Made by a program: the position numbers and the translations under genes. Source: CAZESS01 sp964414415 (lineage in GTDB: Archaea > Thermoplasmatota > E2 > UBA202 > DSCA01). From it: a stretch of 64,000 nucleotides of DNA. Below are positions 1 to 8,100 of the stretch, in pieces; positions within the stretch are counted from its first letter, which is position 1; each line of letters opens with the position of its first letter. The stretch is taken from assembly GCA_964414415.1 (NCBI GenBank), contig CAYPWJ010000004.1:1-64000 (forward strand), in the 5' to 3' direction. The notes below the pieces were generated by a model. It was not told the DNA's origin. It worked only from the letters and a program-made list of their open reading frames with translations, and ran no database searches.

Positions 1-99
1 TGCCAGGGCGACCGCAGCTTCTGAATGACTCTCGCCATACAATCAATGAACAAAGCATCAAACGCTCTGTTCACCTGCTGTGCTACCGCGGAATTCATC

Positions 100-519
100 C
101 GCTTCCAAGCTGCTCCCATCCCGCCCGCAGCCAGCTACAAGCTGCGTTAAATCAGTTTCGAAAAAGTTTCGGGTAGGGCCGCCACGAGCCTATATCCTGA
201 TGCTTGTCGACCAGCAAAACAACGGGGAATGGCTGTACTGGGATGCAGGGCTTGCAGCCGAAAACATTTGCCTGAGGGCGGTCGCCATGGCTTCGGGACC
301 TGCATCCTCGGAGCTATCGCCAGAGACGCAATAAGACGCTTCCTCGATATCCCTGACAGCAAGCAGATACAGGCCGCTATAGGAGTAGGTGTCCCGGCCC
401 ATGAACCCCACCTCGAGGAATCCGAAAGCGGCGAGATAGAATACTGGATGGACCCGGACGGAGACCTTCACGTGCCAAAAAAGAAACTGGAAAACATGCT
501 CCGCTACAACAAATTGTAG
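100..519 (+). pseudogene. Nitroreductase-family remnant with frameshift
   Basis: The last part (about 290 to 519) reads as the C-terminal end of a nitroreductase: a GFGTCILGA stretch, then a helix, a DIPDSKQIQAAIGVGVP stretch, and a basic tail ending near an aromatic residue. The preceding part of the same domain (YWDAGLAAENICLRAVAM) lies in a different frame, at about 228-290. The join falls near base 290, so a one- or two-base indel splits the domain. Upstream of about 180 the frames are broken and no clean N-terminal FMN-binding region is visible. I read this as a decayed flavin oxidoreductase gene. A sequencing error at the join is the alternative. Confidence 0.55.
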
Positions 520-632
520 CTAAACGAGGAGCCGTATATGCCTTCGAAGGCGTGCTTGGGTTTCTCATTCAACGATGGAATAGCTGTGATAGTATAGCCA
601 ATAGTATAGCCGGGCATCGCCGGGCACAGCAG

Positions 633-1292
633 TCAGATATCGATAATATGGAGTTTGTCTGCCAGTTCCTGGTATCGGTTCCGTATCGTGACCTGTGTTA
701 CTCCTGCCACAGTGGCTATGTCCCGCTGCGTTATGTTGTCCCCGCATTGCAGAGAGGCGATGTAGATGGCGGCTGCTGTCAGCCCGGCGGGGCCACGCCC
801 GCTGGTGAGCTCCCGGTCTTCAGCCCGCTGGAGGATGTCCTGCGCCGTGGACTGTATACAATCGCTTGTTTGTAGTTTCCGGCAGAATCTATCGAGATAA
901 TCGAGCGGTGAAACAGGCCGGAGTTTGAGCTGCAACTCGTGGGCCAGCCACCGGAACGTCTTCCCGACCTCTTTTCTGCTGATCCCTGAGCGCTCCGCTA
1001 TCTCGTCGAGGGTGAGAGGTACGCCGCTCTGTCGGCATGCAGCATAGGCAGCGGCAGCCAGCAGAGTATCCATATCCCGAGCTCGAAACGTATGCGTCTC
1101 CACCGCACGCCTGTAGAGACTGGTGGCCGTTCGTTCAACCTTGGACGGGAGCTGCAAATCGTCGAGGAGTGCTTCAACATCGATGGCCTGTGTCCCGTGG
1201 TCTATTTTCGAGCGTAACCGGCGATACATCTCTCTACGCTGGTAAAACGTTCTTTGCGGGATATCATCCACCCTCTCCTTACTGTTTGACAT
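633..1292 (-). CDS. TFB-type transcription initiation factor lacking the zinc ribbon
   Basis: The 219-residue product has two cyclin-fold repeats of the TFIIB/TFB type. The first is around residues 60-125 (LLAAAAYAACRQSGVPLTLDEI, then an SRKEVGKTFRWL helix). The second is around 150-215 (GLTAAAIYIASLQCGDNITQRDIATVAGV, then a TIRNRYQEL recognition helix). Ordinary archaeal TFB is about 300 residues and starts with a Cys4 zinc ribbon and B-finger that recruit RNA polymerase; neither is present here. A TATA-like box at 1313-1322 sits about 26 bases from the ATG, so this short form looks like the intended leaderless start, not a mis-called one. The gene lies in a decayed region and is probably a paralogue of a full-length TFB elsewhere. 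It may be a specialised or inhibitory factor. Confidence 0.85.
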   Translation of the reverse strand: MSNSKERVDDIPQRTFYQRREMYRRLRSKIDHGTQAIDVEALLDDLQLPSKVERTATSLYRRAVETHTFRARDMDTLLAAAAYAACRQSGVPLTLDEIAERSGISRKEVGKTFRWLAHELQLKLRPVSPLDYLDRFCRKLQTSDCIQSTAQDILQRAEDRELTSGRGPAGLTAAAIYIASLQCGDNITQRDIATVAGVTQVTIRNRYQELADKLHIIDI

Positions 1293-1312
1293 TTCCTGTC
1301 CAACAGAGAGGG

Positions 1313-1322
1313 ATAATTATAA
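1313..1322 (-). promoter_or_regulatory. TATA box of the TFB-like gene
   Basis: On the minus strand this reads TTATAATTAT, centred about 26 bases before the ATG at 1292. That spacing is typical of leaderless archaeal transcripts and supports the short protein start. Confidence 0.55.
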
Positions 1323-1425
1323 GGTTTGGGTTGTCCGGTGGATGCCGTCGTAATCCTGATTTTGAGAGCCGGTGTTGCATGCAGGATGTTTTGTGACACA
1401 ATCCTCTCCGTCACCTACGTTGACA

Positions 1426-2118
1426 ATGTCCGGACATGCAACGAAAAAATTTAAGGTACGTGTCGACATAGATGCCTGTGTGAAAGTCACGATTGTGTAT
1501 GACAATACTGCTTTTCGAAAGGATCTCCAGTCTGACTGGGGGTTTTCTGCTCTCGTAGAAGCTGAGGGTATACCTACGATCTTGTTTGATACCGGAGGCA
1601 GTGGAGATATTTTGCTTGACAACATGAAACGATTACATATCGACCCGGCCGCTATTGAAGAAGTGTTTATCTCTCATGCTCACTTTGATCATATCGGAGG
1701 GCTGTCAGCGTTTCTGTCAGAGAATGACCACGTTACCGTTTGGACGCCTCCCTCCTTCCGGGGTGTAAAACGGGCAAGCAACGTTGTCTCCGTACCGGAG
1801 CCCGCTGAGCTCCATGACGGGGTTTATTCGACGGGAGAGCTCGAAGGGATAGAGCAATCACTCTGCGTGAAAACTGCAGAGGGCACTGTCGTCATTGTCG
1901 GCTGTTCTCATCCACGCATGGAACATATCCTCCAGACAGCATCTCAGTTTGGTGGTGCCTCCGGTATTATTGGCGGATTGCACGGCACACAGGCTGCATC
2001 CCTACAAGGCTTAAAGCTTATCTGTGCCACTCACTGCACGCAGCACAAGGCGGAGATCAAAAACCGGTTTCCCGGAGAGTATGTCGAGGGCGGGGCGGGG
2101 CAAGTGGTTAACGTGTGA
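1426..2118 (+). CDS. MBL-fold metallo-hydrolase (COG1237-like)
   Basis: A metallo-beta-lactamase-fold protein of about 230 residues. The core motif SHAHFDHIGG gives the HxHxDH metal ligands. A later GCSHP motif and a closing THCT motif supply further histidines, as in the COG1237 group, some of whose members act in pterin or methanopterin metabolism. The domain proper begins at VKVTIVYDN, so I prefer the internal ATG at 1426 (MSGHATKK) to the ATG at 1372; the exact start is uncertain. It has no signal peptide and is predicted cytoplasmic. A broken ferredoxin follows, and such proteins are sometimes encoded together. Substrate unknown. Confidence 0.8.
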   Translation: MSGHATKKFKVRVDIDACVKVTIVYDNTAFRKDLQSDWGFSALVEAEGIPTILFDTGGSGDILLDNMKRLHIDPAAIEEVFISHAHFDHIGGLSAFLSENDHVTVWTPPSFRGVKRASNVVSVPEPAELHDGVYSTGELEGIEQSLCVKTAEGTVVIVGCSHPRMEHILQTASQFGGASGIIGGLHGTQAASLQGLKLICATHCTQHKAEIKNRFPGEYVEGGAGQVVNV

Positions 2119-2270
2119 CGGCCAGGCGCATACGGAGACCGAGCAGAGAAAATGGCGTGGCAGATGTTTCCACAGTGATGAACATCTCTGATGGTATAGC
2201 TGTGCAGGCCGCCAGAGACGCGATGCAGGAGCTGTACGAGCTGGCATGAAATAGTGGAGATAGCAAGAAA
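2119..2270 (+). other. Gap with an unexplained short open frame
   Basis: Between the MBL hydrolase and the ferredoxin remnant, one frame stays open to a TGA at 2247-2249 and encodes a helical tail (VMNISDGIAVQAARDAM is its core). No start of a normal gene is visible. It could be the C-terminal end of a deleted gene. I cannot assign it. Confidence 0.25.
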
Positions 2271-2522
2271 ATGAAAGTGGGAATAGATGAGAAGAAATGC
2301 ATCGGTTGCGGTATCTGTGCCGATATCTGTTCTGACGGGATAGCAATGGAGGGAGGAAAGGCGAGGATAATAAATAAAGATGCGGGACGTATCAGATGAG
2401 CCAGCGAGGCGTGCCCCAACAGAGCAATCCCTGCGGAGGGAAGGCCACCAGCATCAGCAGAGCGGGAACAATATACAGGCCAGTGGAGGATTCGGGCAAG
2501 ACTAGAGAACGGGAGCTGGTAG
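2271..2522 (+). pseudogene. 4Fe-4S ferredoxin interrupted by an in-frame TGA
   Basis: The ATG at 2271 opens MKVGIDEKKCIGCGICADIC, a single-cluster ferredoxin N-terminus (CxxCxxCxxxC). The frame continues through a normal GKARIINKDAG segment, meets TGA at 2397-2399, then resumes in the same frame with SEACPNRAIP, the typical closing CP-x2-AI motif. Frame and spacing are intact; only the one codon is a stop. By comparison with monocluster ferredoxins the stop sits at a variable position five residues before the final Cys, not at a ligand. After the CP motif the frame runs on with unrelated sequence to a TAG at 2520. Most likely this is a recent nonsense mutation (for example CGA to TGA); readthrough is possible but unsupported. 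Confidence 0.65.
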
Positions 2523-2681
2523 AGGTATCGAGAGAGGTCGGGACGGGAACAGGACATGGATGGAGCCGAGGAAAACGGTGGCAAACAAGGTGATGCGGAG
2601 AGATAGCAGCCATGTTTTCGTATCATGCGATATCAATCCACACATGGGATGCGGGGACGCGTATAACATGGTGAGAGAAAG

Positions 2682-2921
2682 TTATTTCTCGTCTTCGCGC
2701 GGGGAAACGTCTCCATCGGGCATCCCGACGCAGTTGCACAGCCGCCCGATGTGTTCCTCTGCCTGCAGCTGGTGCCGCTCGAGCTCCGCGATGTGCTCCT
2801 CAAGCGTGGTGCTGTGGCTGTCCATCCCGCGCAGATGCCTCAGCAGCAGGAAAATGACAATCCCCTCGACAGCGAGGACGAGGAGCTCTATCAGTATCAG
2901 CAGGTCCGTCGGCGACATCAT
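2682..2921 (-). CDS. Small membrane-anchored coiled-coil protein
   Basis: The 79-residue product has one N-terminal transmembrane helix (LLILIELLVLAVEGIVIFLLL) followed by a heptad-patterned charged helix rich in Glu, His and Leu, and a short acidic tail with two cysteines. The ATG at 2921 (MMSPTDLL) is chosen over the one at 2939 because a TATA-like TTTTAAATAA at 2944-2953 lies about 28 bases upstream of it and too close to the earlier ATG. No known family was recognised. The topology suggests a cytoplasmic coiled coil tethered to the membrane. Confidence 0.6.
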   Translation of the reverse strand: MMSPTDLLILIELLVLAVEGIVIFLLLRHLRGMDSHSTTLEEHIAELERHQLQAEEHIGRLCNCVGMPDGDVSPREDEK

Positions 2922-3061
2922 GGTCTGTCGAGCATGCAAGGCATTATTTAAAAGTGTGTCTACAGGGAAGACGACAAAACATCGAAATTTTTATAAAACA
3001 AAAGGAAGACGGGGGTCCCCTCACCTATATATCGGCGGGCAGATATAGACGTGAGAAGAAC

Positions 3062-3104
3062 GCCCGTGTGTCAATATAGCGCCCTAAAACGGGCACACAC
3101 GGGC
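3062..3104. repeat. Perfect 10-bp inverted repeat with inner stem
   Basis: The arms gcccgtgtgt (3062-3071) and acacacgggc (3095-3104) are exact complements, with a shorter gccc/gggc pair inside. The element lies in the non-coding space between a small membrane protein and the end of the DUF2070 gene. It could be a transcription terminator or a structured RNA. Confidence 0.5.
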
Positions 3105-3116
3105 ACCACGCGCTCC

Positions 3117-3148
3117 AGAAGGAGGGTCGTTTCCTCCGCCCTCCTTCT
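3117..3148 (+). terminator. Perfect hairpin followed by a T-rich tract
   Basis: Arms agaaggaggg (3117-3126) and ccctccttct (3139-3148) form a 10-bp stem with a 12-base loop. A tcccctccttttttatcc tract follows on the plus strand. The T run would terminate plus-strand transcription, although no plus-strand gene precedes it within 500 bases. The opposite gene stops at 3168. Confidence 0.4.
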
Positions 3149-3167
3149 CATCCCCTCCTTTTTTATC

Positions 3168-4820
3168 CTACATCAACGCGAGGCCGGTCAACATGGCCAG
3201 CAGGAACTGCAGCGAGATGACGACGAAGAACAGGGCGACCGCCTGCCTGCCGACGGTACGGACTGTGGCCTCGAGATCGTCAAAAAAGTGCCCGCCGATG
3301 ACATTGACGGCAACCGGTTGCTTCCCGTAGCGTATCGTTGAGGCAGCCTTCGTGGCCAGATCGGATTCCTCGAGGAACGCAAAGACAGCCGAGATATCGC
3401 TGGAGTGAGCACCAGCCGGCTGGTACTCGAGTGCCGGCGGCATCCCGGTCTTGGTATGGTTGTCGGTGGACACGACGACCGGATGGATGTCACGCTCCCT
3501 GAAAAATGCCTCCAGCTCATGACGGAAGGACAGGTCGATGTTGTTGGCATCCAGCATAAACAGGGCGTAGCGATCGCCGTCGTAGTCAAGCATGAGGAGC
3601 GCCAAGTAGCCGCAGATGTTCTCGGTGGTGACCGCCTTTTTCCGGAAGCTGCAGGCGAGAGGGACGGGCTCCGTCTCGATACCGGCGGCCCGCCTGATCA
3701 GTGATTTGATCTCCTCGACCTGAGCGGGCGTCACGTCGTAATCCTTCCGGTAGGCGTTGTGGGCGTCCACGATGAGTATCTCGCCGAGGTTGTCAGCGTA
3801 CTCCTGGACCTCGGGCGGCAGGTCGTCGATGGCCTGGATGCCGCTCACCACCATGAGAGTGAAGGCATCGAAGGGAAAGGCCGTCACGGTGAACTCGTCT
3901 CCATCGATTGAGAAAGGATGGTGGGCCTGCAGCTCTCTGTCGCCGCAGGAGATGTTCTGTATCACCTCGTCGACGTCCGCGCCGCTGACCAGGTTGCGGT
4001 CGTGTGTGCTCGCCGAGTGGAGATACATGGCGCCGGGCTGCTCAAGCACCCGGTGGACGAGGCGGGCGCCGCCCACGTTCCGGAGCGGGCCGGGATGGAA
4101 CGCGTTGGCTATCAGCCTGACGTCGCCGATGGAGAGACAGCGGACCCATCCCTGCATCCGGGTGGCGACTTCGTTGAGTCGGTCCTCGAAATACCTCGGG
4201 TTATGCGTCAGCCAGAAGAGCAAAAAAGCACGGAAAAACGATTTAACGTTGAATCCTTGGTCGGTGTCAAGAAAGGAGAGATAGGCATGCCCGGCACCGA
4301 CGCCGGCCAGTGCGATGAAGCCGTATCCGGCGCTAAGCTCCAGCATCCCGAACGGGATGGATGGCGCAAGGGAGAGATCATAGGACAGATAGCTGAAGGG
4401 GTAGAGCAGGAGCACCATGCCCAGGCTGACAAGGTAGACGCTCCATTCGTCTGCCTCGGAGGAAAAATAGAGGATGATAGTCAAAAAAGAAGAGATAACC
4501 GCCGGCGTGAGGGCTACCAGGTGCCGAAACCCGAGACTGCAGGCGATGAAATCAACCACCTCGATGAAGAGCAACAGGAGAAACGCGAGGAAAAACACCC
4601 GGCGGCCGTTGAAGGCAAGGTTGATCGTCCGCCCGACGGCCAGGATGAGCACGATGAACAGGAGACCGAGAAAAAAATACCGCTGGGCGAAGAACGGCCG
4701 ATAGCTGCCGTGCAGCAGCGAGGCCAGAGCGATGGTGACGACGCCCAGCGTCACCGATATCCGCTTTTTCGGGATGGTAAATATCTTGGAATAGAAGCGT
4801 TCAAAGGCAGTTGTATCCAT
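3168..4820 (-). CDS. DUF2070 family membrane protein
   Basis: This 550-residue protein has about seven hydrophobic segments in the first 200 residues, a large soluble middle part, and a final transmembrane helix. Family landmarks are visible: ANAFHPGPLRNVGGARL near residue 240, IVDAHNA near 350 and STDNHTKTG near 450. These His/Asp-rich motifs resemble a metal-dependent hydrolase site. DUF2070 is widespread in euryarchaea and functionally uncharacterised. A TATA-like TTTAAA box at about 4849-4856 on the minus strand lies roughly 30 bases before the ATG. The gene is divergent from the glycerol operon and separated from it by 288 bases. Confidence 0.88.
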   Translation of the reverse strand: MDTTAFERFYSKIFTIPKKRISVTLGVVTIALASLLHGSYRPFFAQRYFFLGLLFIVLILAVGRTINLAFNGRRVFFLAFLLLLFIEVVDFIACSLGFRHLVALTPAVISSFLTIILYFSSEADEWSVYLVSLGMVLLLYPFSYLSYDLSLAPSIPFGMLELSAGYGFIALAGVGAGHAYLSFLDTDQGFNVKSFFRAFLLFWLTHNPRYFEDRLNEVATRMQGWVRCLSIGDVRLIANAFHPGPLRNVGGARLVHRVLEQPGAMYLHSASTHDRNLVSGADVDEVIQNISCGDRELQAHHPFSIDGDEFTVTAFPFDAFTLMVVSGIQAIDDLPPEVQEYADNLGEILIVDAHNAYRKDYDVTPAQVEEIKSLIRRAAGIETEPVPLACSFRKKAVTTENICGYLALLMLDYDGDRYALFMLDANNIDLSFRHELEAFFRERDIHPVVVSTDNHTKTGMPPALEYQPAGAHSSDISAVFAFLEESDLATKAASTIRYGKQPVAVNVIGGHFFDDLEATVRTVGRQAVALFFVVISLQFLLAMLTGLALM

Positions 4821-5049
4821 CAGCGTCAGAAACGTAACCCGGCGAGCTTTTTAAATCTTAAAGCGTCGTATCAAGGAGTCCACACGAGCGGCCAGTGCCT
4901 CCATGAGATGACAGCCTGCTGCAGCGCCAGCACGGTAAAAGACCGCCTGGCTATGGCACAGCGGCGACGAACAAGGAAAGACGCCTGGCGTGCATGCTAC
5001 CGCTCTCCATCCAGTAATGACGGAGGGATACAAATGTTTCTCCACCTGA

Positions 5050-5075
5050 CGGGAAAACATTAAGTAATTTTCCCG
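5050..5075. promoter_or_regulatory. Operator-like inverted repeat around the glp promoter
   Basis: Perfect 8-bp arms cgggaaaa (5050-5057) and ttttcccg (5068-5075) flank attaagta, the best TATA-like element upstream of glpK. A bound dimeric regulator would block the promoter. The rest of 4821-5108 holds no gene that I can support. Confidence 0.55.
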
Positions 5076-5108
5076 CTTGTAGCGCCATCTGCACCGAGAG
5101 GCGTCATC

Positions 5109-6620
5109 ATGACACACGACTTCATCCTGGCCCTGGACGAGGGAACCTCGAGCGCAAAGGCTTTTTTGTTTGACCGCGATGGACGGCTGCACGGCGAGGG
5201 ACGCTGCTCCTTCGCCCGGCTGTGCCCCAGACCAGGATGGGTGGAGCACGACCCGGGCGAGATATGGACCGCGATGCAGACAGCGATACAGCGGGCGCTC
5301 CAGGCAGGCGACGCAGGGGCAGAGGACGTCGCCGCCGTCGGAGTGACCAACCAGCGGGAGACCATTATGCTGTGGGATACCAAAACCGGGCGGGCGGCCG
5401 CCAACGCCGTCGTGTGGCAGGACCGCCGGACCGCCCCGGCTATCGAGGGGCTGACGGAGGACGAACAAGCGATGATCCGGGCAAAGACCGGCCTGGTGCC
5501 GGACGCCTATTTCTCGGCGTCGAAGCTCCAGTGGCTGCTCGATCATGTCTCCGACGCACGGCGGAGGGCATCCAGCGGCGAGCTCGCCTGCGGCACCATC
5601 GACAGCTGGCTCATCTGGCAGCTGACCGACGGCGCAGTGCATGCCACGGACTGCAGCAACGCGTCCCGGACGATGCTGTACGACATCGACAGCCGGGAAT
5701 GGGACGACGAACTGCTGGAGCTGTTCGACGTGCCGGAGGCGATGCTGCCCGCGGTACATGACTGCAGCCATCTATACGGACATGCGACCCTCGACGGCCG
5801 CCAGGTGCCCCTCACGGGCTGCATCGGCGACCAGCAAGCCGCGTTGTTTGGGCAGCGCTGCACCACACCCGGCATGGTGAAGAACACCTACGGGACGGGC
5901 AACTTCATCCTGATGTGCATGGAGGAGCGATGCAGCTTCAGCCGTCTGCTCACCACCATCGCGTGGCAGATCGACGGCCGGGCCACCTACGCGCTTGAGG
6001 GCAGCGTCTTCGCCACGGGCGCGGGCATCCAGTGGCTGCAGCAGCTTGGCCTCATCGAATGCGCCGACGATATAGAAGCGCTGGCTGCATCGGTCGACGG
6101 CACCGGTGGCGTCTATCTCGTCCCGGCCTTCGCAGGGCTGGGCGCCCCCTACTGGGACGCCGCGGCGCGTGGCACCGTCGTCGGTCTGTCCGGCAGCGCG
6201 GGCAGAGCAACGCTGGCCCGGGCGACGCTGGAGTCAATCGCCTACCTGTCGCAGGATGTCATCGAGTGCATGGAGGCCGACGCTGGCGTGAACGTCACGG
6301 AGATGCGGGTGGACGGCGGCGGCAGCCGCAACGACTGGCTGATGCAGTTCCAGGCTGACCTGTCGCGGCACGCGGTCCTCCGCCCGCGGGTGATGGAGAC
6401 CACCGCGCTGGGCGCCGCCATGCTGGCGGGCCTCGAGGCAGATGTGTGGCGCTCGCAGCGTGAACTCGACGAGCTGTGGCAGGAGAGCACACGCTACGAG
6501 CCGCAGATGAGCGAAGACCGCCGCGATGCACGCTACCGGGGATGGAAGCAGGCGGTCGAGCGGTCCCGCGGCTGGATAAGCGAGCTGCAGCGCGCCGGGG
6601 TGACCATCGATGGATGCTGA
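5109..6620 (+). CDS. glpK: Glycerol kinase
   Basis: Phosphorylates glycerol to sn-glycerol 3-phosphate with ATP. The 503-residue length is normal for the FGGY family. The N-terminus LALDEGTSSAKAFLFD is the phosphate-1 motif, and TNQRETIMLWDTKTG plus VVWQDRRTA are characteristic of glycerol kinases. The second domain has a GTGNFILMC segment near residue 260 and VDGGGSRNDWLMQFQAD near 400, the FGGY adenosine-binding signature. It opens a tight four-gene operon: the next ATG overlaps its end by 11 bases. Regulation is probably through the inverted repeat around its TATA box. Confidence 0.95.
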   Translation: MTHDFILALDEGTSSAKAFLFDRDGRLHGEGRCSFARLCPRPGWVEHDPGEIWTAMQTAIQRALQAGDAGAEDVAAVGVTNQRETIMLWDTKTGRAAANAVVWQDRRTAPAIEGLTEDEQAMIRAKTGLVPDAYFSASKLQWLLDHVSDARRRASSGELACGTIDSWLIWQLTDGAVHATDCSNASRTMLYDIDSREWDDELLELFDVPEAMLPAVHDCSHLYGHATLDGRQVPLTGCIGDQQAALFGQRCTTPGMVKNTYGTGNFILMCMEERCSFSRLLTTIAWQIDGRATYALEGSVFATGAGIQWLQQLGLIECADDIEALAASVDGTGGVYLVPAFAGLGAPYWDAAARGTVVGLSGSAGRATLARATLESIAYLSQDVIECMEADAGVNVTEMRVDGGGSRNDWLMQFQADLSRHAVLRPRVMETTALGAAMLAGLEADVWRSQRELDELWQESTRYEPQMSEDRRDARYRGWKQAVERSRGWISELQRAGVTIDGC

Positions 6621-8100
6621 CACCCACGTTGTCATCATCGGAGCGGGCGTCGTCGGCGCCTGCATCGCCCGCGGACTCTCCCGCTATCAGCTCGATGTGC
6701 ACCTGGTGGAAAAAGAAGCCGATGTCGGCTGGGGCGCCACCAAGGCCAACACCGGCATCATTCACCCCGGCCACGAGGAAGATCCATCACGGCATCCGTT
6801 GCGGGCGCGGCTCTGTCGGCGGGGCAACCGGCGCTGGCGTTCGTTGACCCGGGAGCTCGACATCCCGGCCCGGTGGCCCGGGGAACTCATGGTCGCTACA
6901 GAGGCGGCGCAGCGGGAGACGCTGGAGCGGTACCTCCAGGAAGGGAAACGCAACGACGTTGACGGCCTCCGCATCGTTGAGGACAGCGAGCTGCACGAGC
7001 TGGAGCCGCTGCTGCACGACGACGCCGCTGCAGCGCTGTGGGCACCGAGCGCTGGACTCATCGCGCCGTGGGAGGCCGTCATCGCCATGGTGGAAAACGC
7101 CCGGATCAACGGCGTCCACCTCCATCTCGGCAGCGAGGTCGTCGACATCACGACCGACGGTACCGCCGTGACGGGGGTCTCTACGACGGCTGGCGACATA
7201 GACGCCGACGTGGTCGTCAACGCCGCCGGGCTCTACGCCGGCGAGGTTGCAGCGATGGCCGACATCGGTGACGTGCATATCACGCCGCGGCGTGGCGAGT
7301 ATTACCTGTTCGATGAAGGCATCGGCAGGAGTCCGGAGCGCATCGTGCATCCAACGCCGACGGAGAAAACCAAGGGCGTCTACGCCGTGACGACGGTGGA
7401 GGGCAACCTCATGCTGGGGCCCACGGCGGAGGACCTGCCACGGGAGGAGCGCGACAACCGTGCGACCACCAGAGAGGGACTGGCCTCCATATGGCGGCAG
7501 GCGACTGGGATGCTCCGCTCCATGCCTCCACGCAGCAAGGTGGTGAAAACCTTCGCCGGCCTGCGCCCTGAGCCGCCGGATGGCCGATACGTCATCCGGG
7601 CGTACGAGGAGCCATGGGGATTCGTGAACGCCGGAGGTATCCGGTCCCCGGGACTGACGGCCGCCCCGGCCATCGCCGAAGAAATAACACGGCTGCTACG
7701 AGGGCAGCTACGGCTGGAGCTACAGGAAAAACCAGGCTGGCAGCCCCGCAGGTCGGGTATCACGCGCCTGTCCTCGCTGCCCGGGCAGCGCCAGCACCGC
7801 CTCATCGAGCAGCAGCCGGCCTATGGGCGCGTGGTCTGCCGATGCAAAGCGGTAACCGAGGCGGAGGTCGTCGAGGCCATCCACCGCATCCAGGAGATAA
7901 ACGGGCAGGTCACTATCGACGGCGTCAAATTCCGCACGCTGGCCACGTTCGGGTTCTGCCAGGGCTCGTTCTGCCGGGTGCAGATCGCCCGTCTCATCGC
8001 CCGAGAGCTGGACGTTCCGCTCTGGCGGGTCATACAACAGCGCAGGGACGCACCATATGCAGTCGGCGGCGTCAAGACGCTTCAGGAGGACAACGCATGA
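6610..8100 (+). CDS. glpA: FAD-dependent glycerol-3-phosphate dehydrogenase with BFD-type Fe-S domain
   Basis: Oxidises glycerol 3-phosphate to dihydroxyacetone phosphate. The N-terminus VVIIGAGVVGACIARGL is the FAD Rossmann GxGxxG motif of the DAO family. A C-terminal domain from about residue 420 has CRCKAVTEAEVVEAI followed by FCQGSFC, a Cys4 set as in BFD-like [2Fe-2S] domains and bacterial anaerobic GlpA. It overlaps glpK by 11 bases, and its stop overlaps the next start (ATGA). Together with the next two genes it resembles the glycerol clusters of Thermococcales and Thermotogales, in which electrons pass from FAD through Fe-S to a second flavoprotein. The symbol reflects the domain layout; the electron acceptor is not proven. 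Confidence 0.88.
   Translation: MDADTHVVIIGAGVVGACIARGLSRYQLDVHLVEKEADVGWGATKANTGIIHPGHEEDPSRHPLRARLCRRGNRRWRSLTRELDIPARWPGELMVATEAAQRETLERYLQEGKRNDVDGLRIVEDSELHELEPLLHDDAAAALWAPSAGLIAPWEAVIAMVENARINGVHLHLGSEVVDITTDGTAVTGVSTTAGDIDADVVVNAAGLYAGEVAAMADIGDVHITPRRGEYYLFDEGIGRSPERIVHPTPTEKTKGVYAVTTVEGNLMLGPTAEDLPREERDNRATTREGLASIWRQATGMLRSMPPRSKVVKTFAGLRPEPPDGRYVIRAYEEPWGFVNAGGIRSPGLTAAPAIAEEITRLLRGQLRLELQEKPGWQPRRSGITRLSSLPGQRQHRLIEQQPAYGRVVCRCKAVTEAEVVEAIHRIQEINGQVTIDGVKFRTLATFGFCQGSFCRVQIARLIARELDVPLWRVIQQRRDAPYAVGGVKTLQEDNA

Noticed and set aside
2397..2399. Ferredoxin TGA as selenocysteine
   Set aside because: It does not align with a cluster-ligand Cys and I see no SECIS-like hairpin nearby; a nonsense change is simpler.
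3918..5063. Long plus-strand frame opposite DUF2070
   Set aside because: Charged low-complexity translation of the reverse of hydrophobic codons; DUF2070 is certain on the other strand.
7614..8096. Upstream extension of the oxidoreductase into the dehydrogenase gene
   Set aside because: The flavin fold begins at the ATG at 8097; the extension is a frame overlap.
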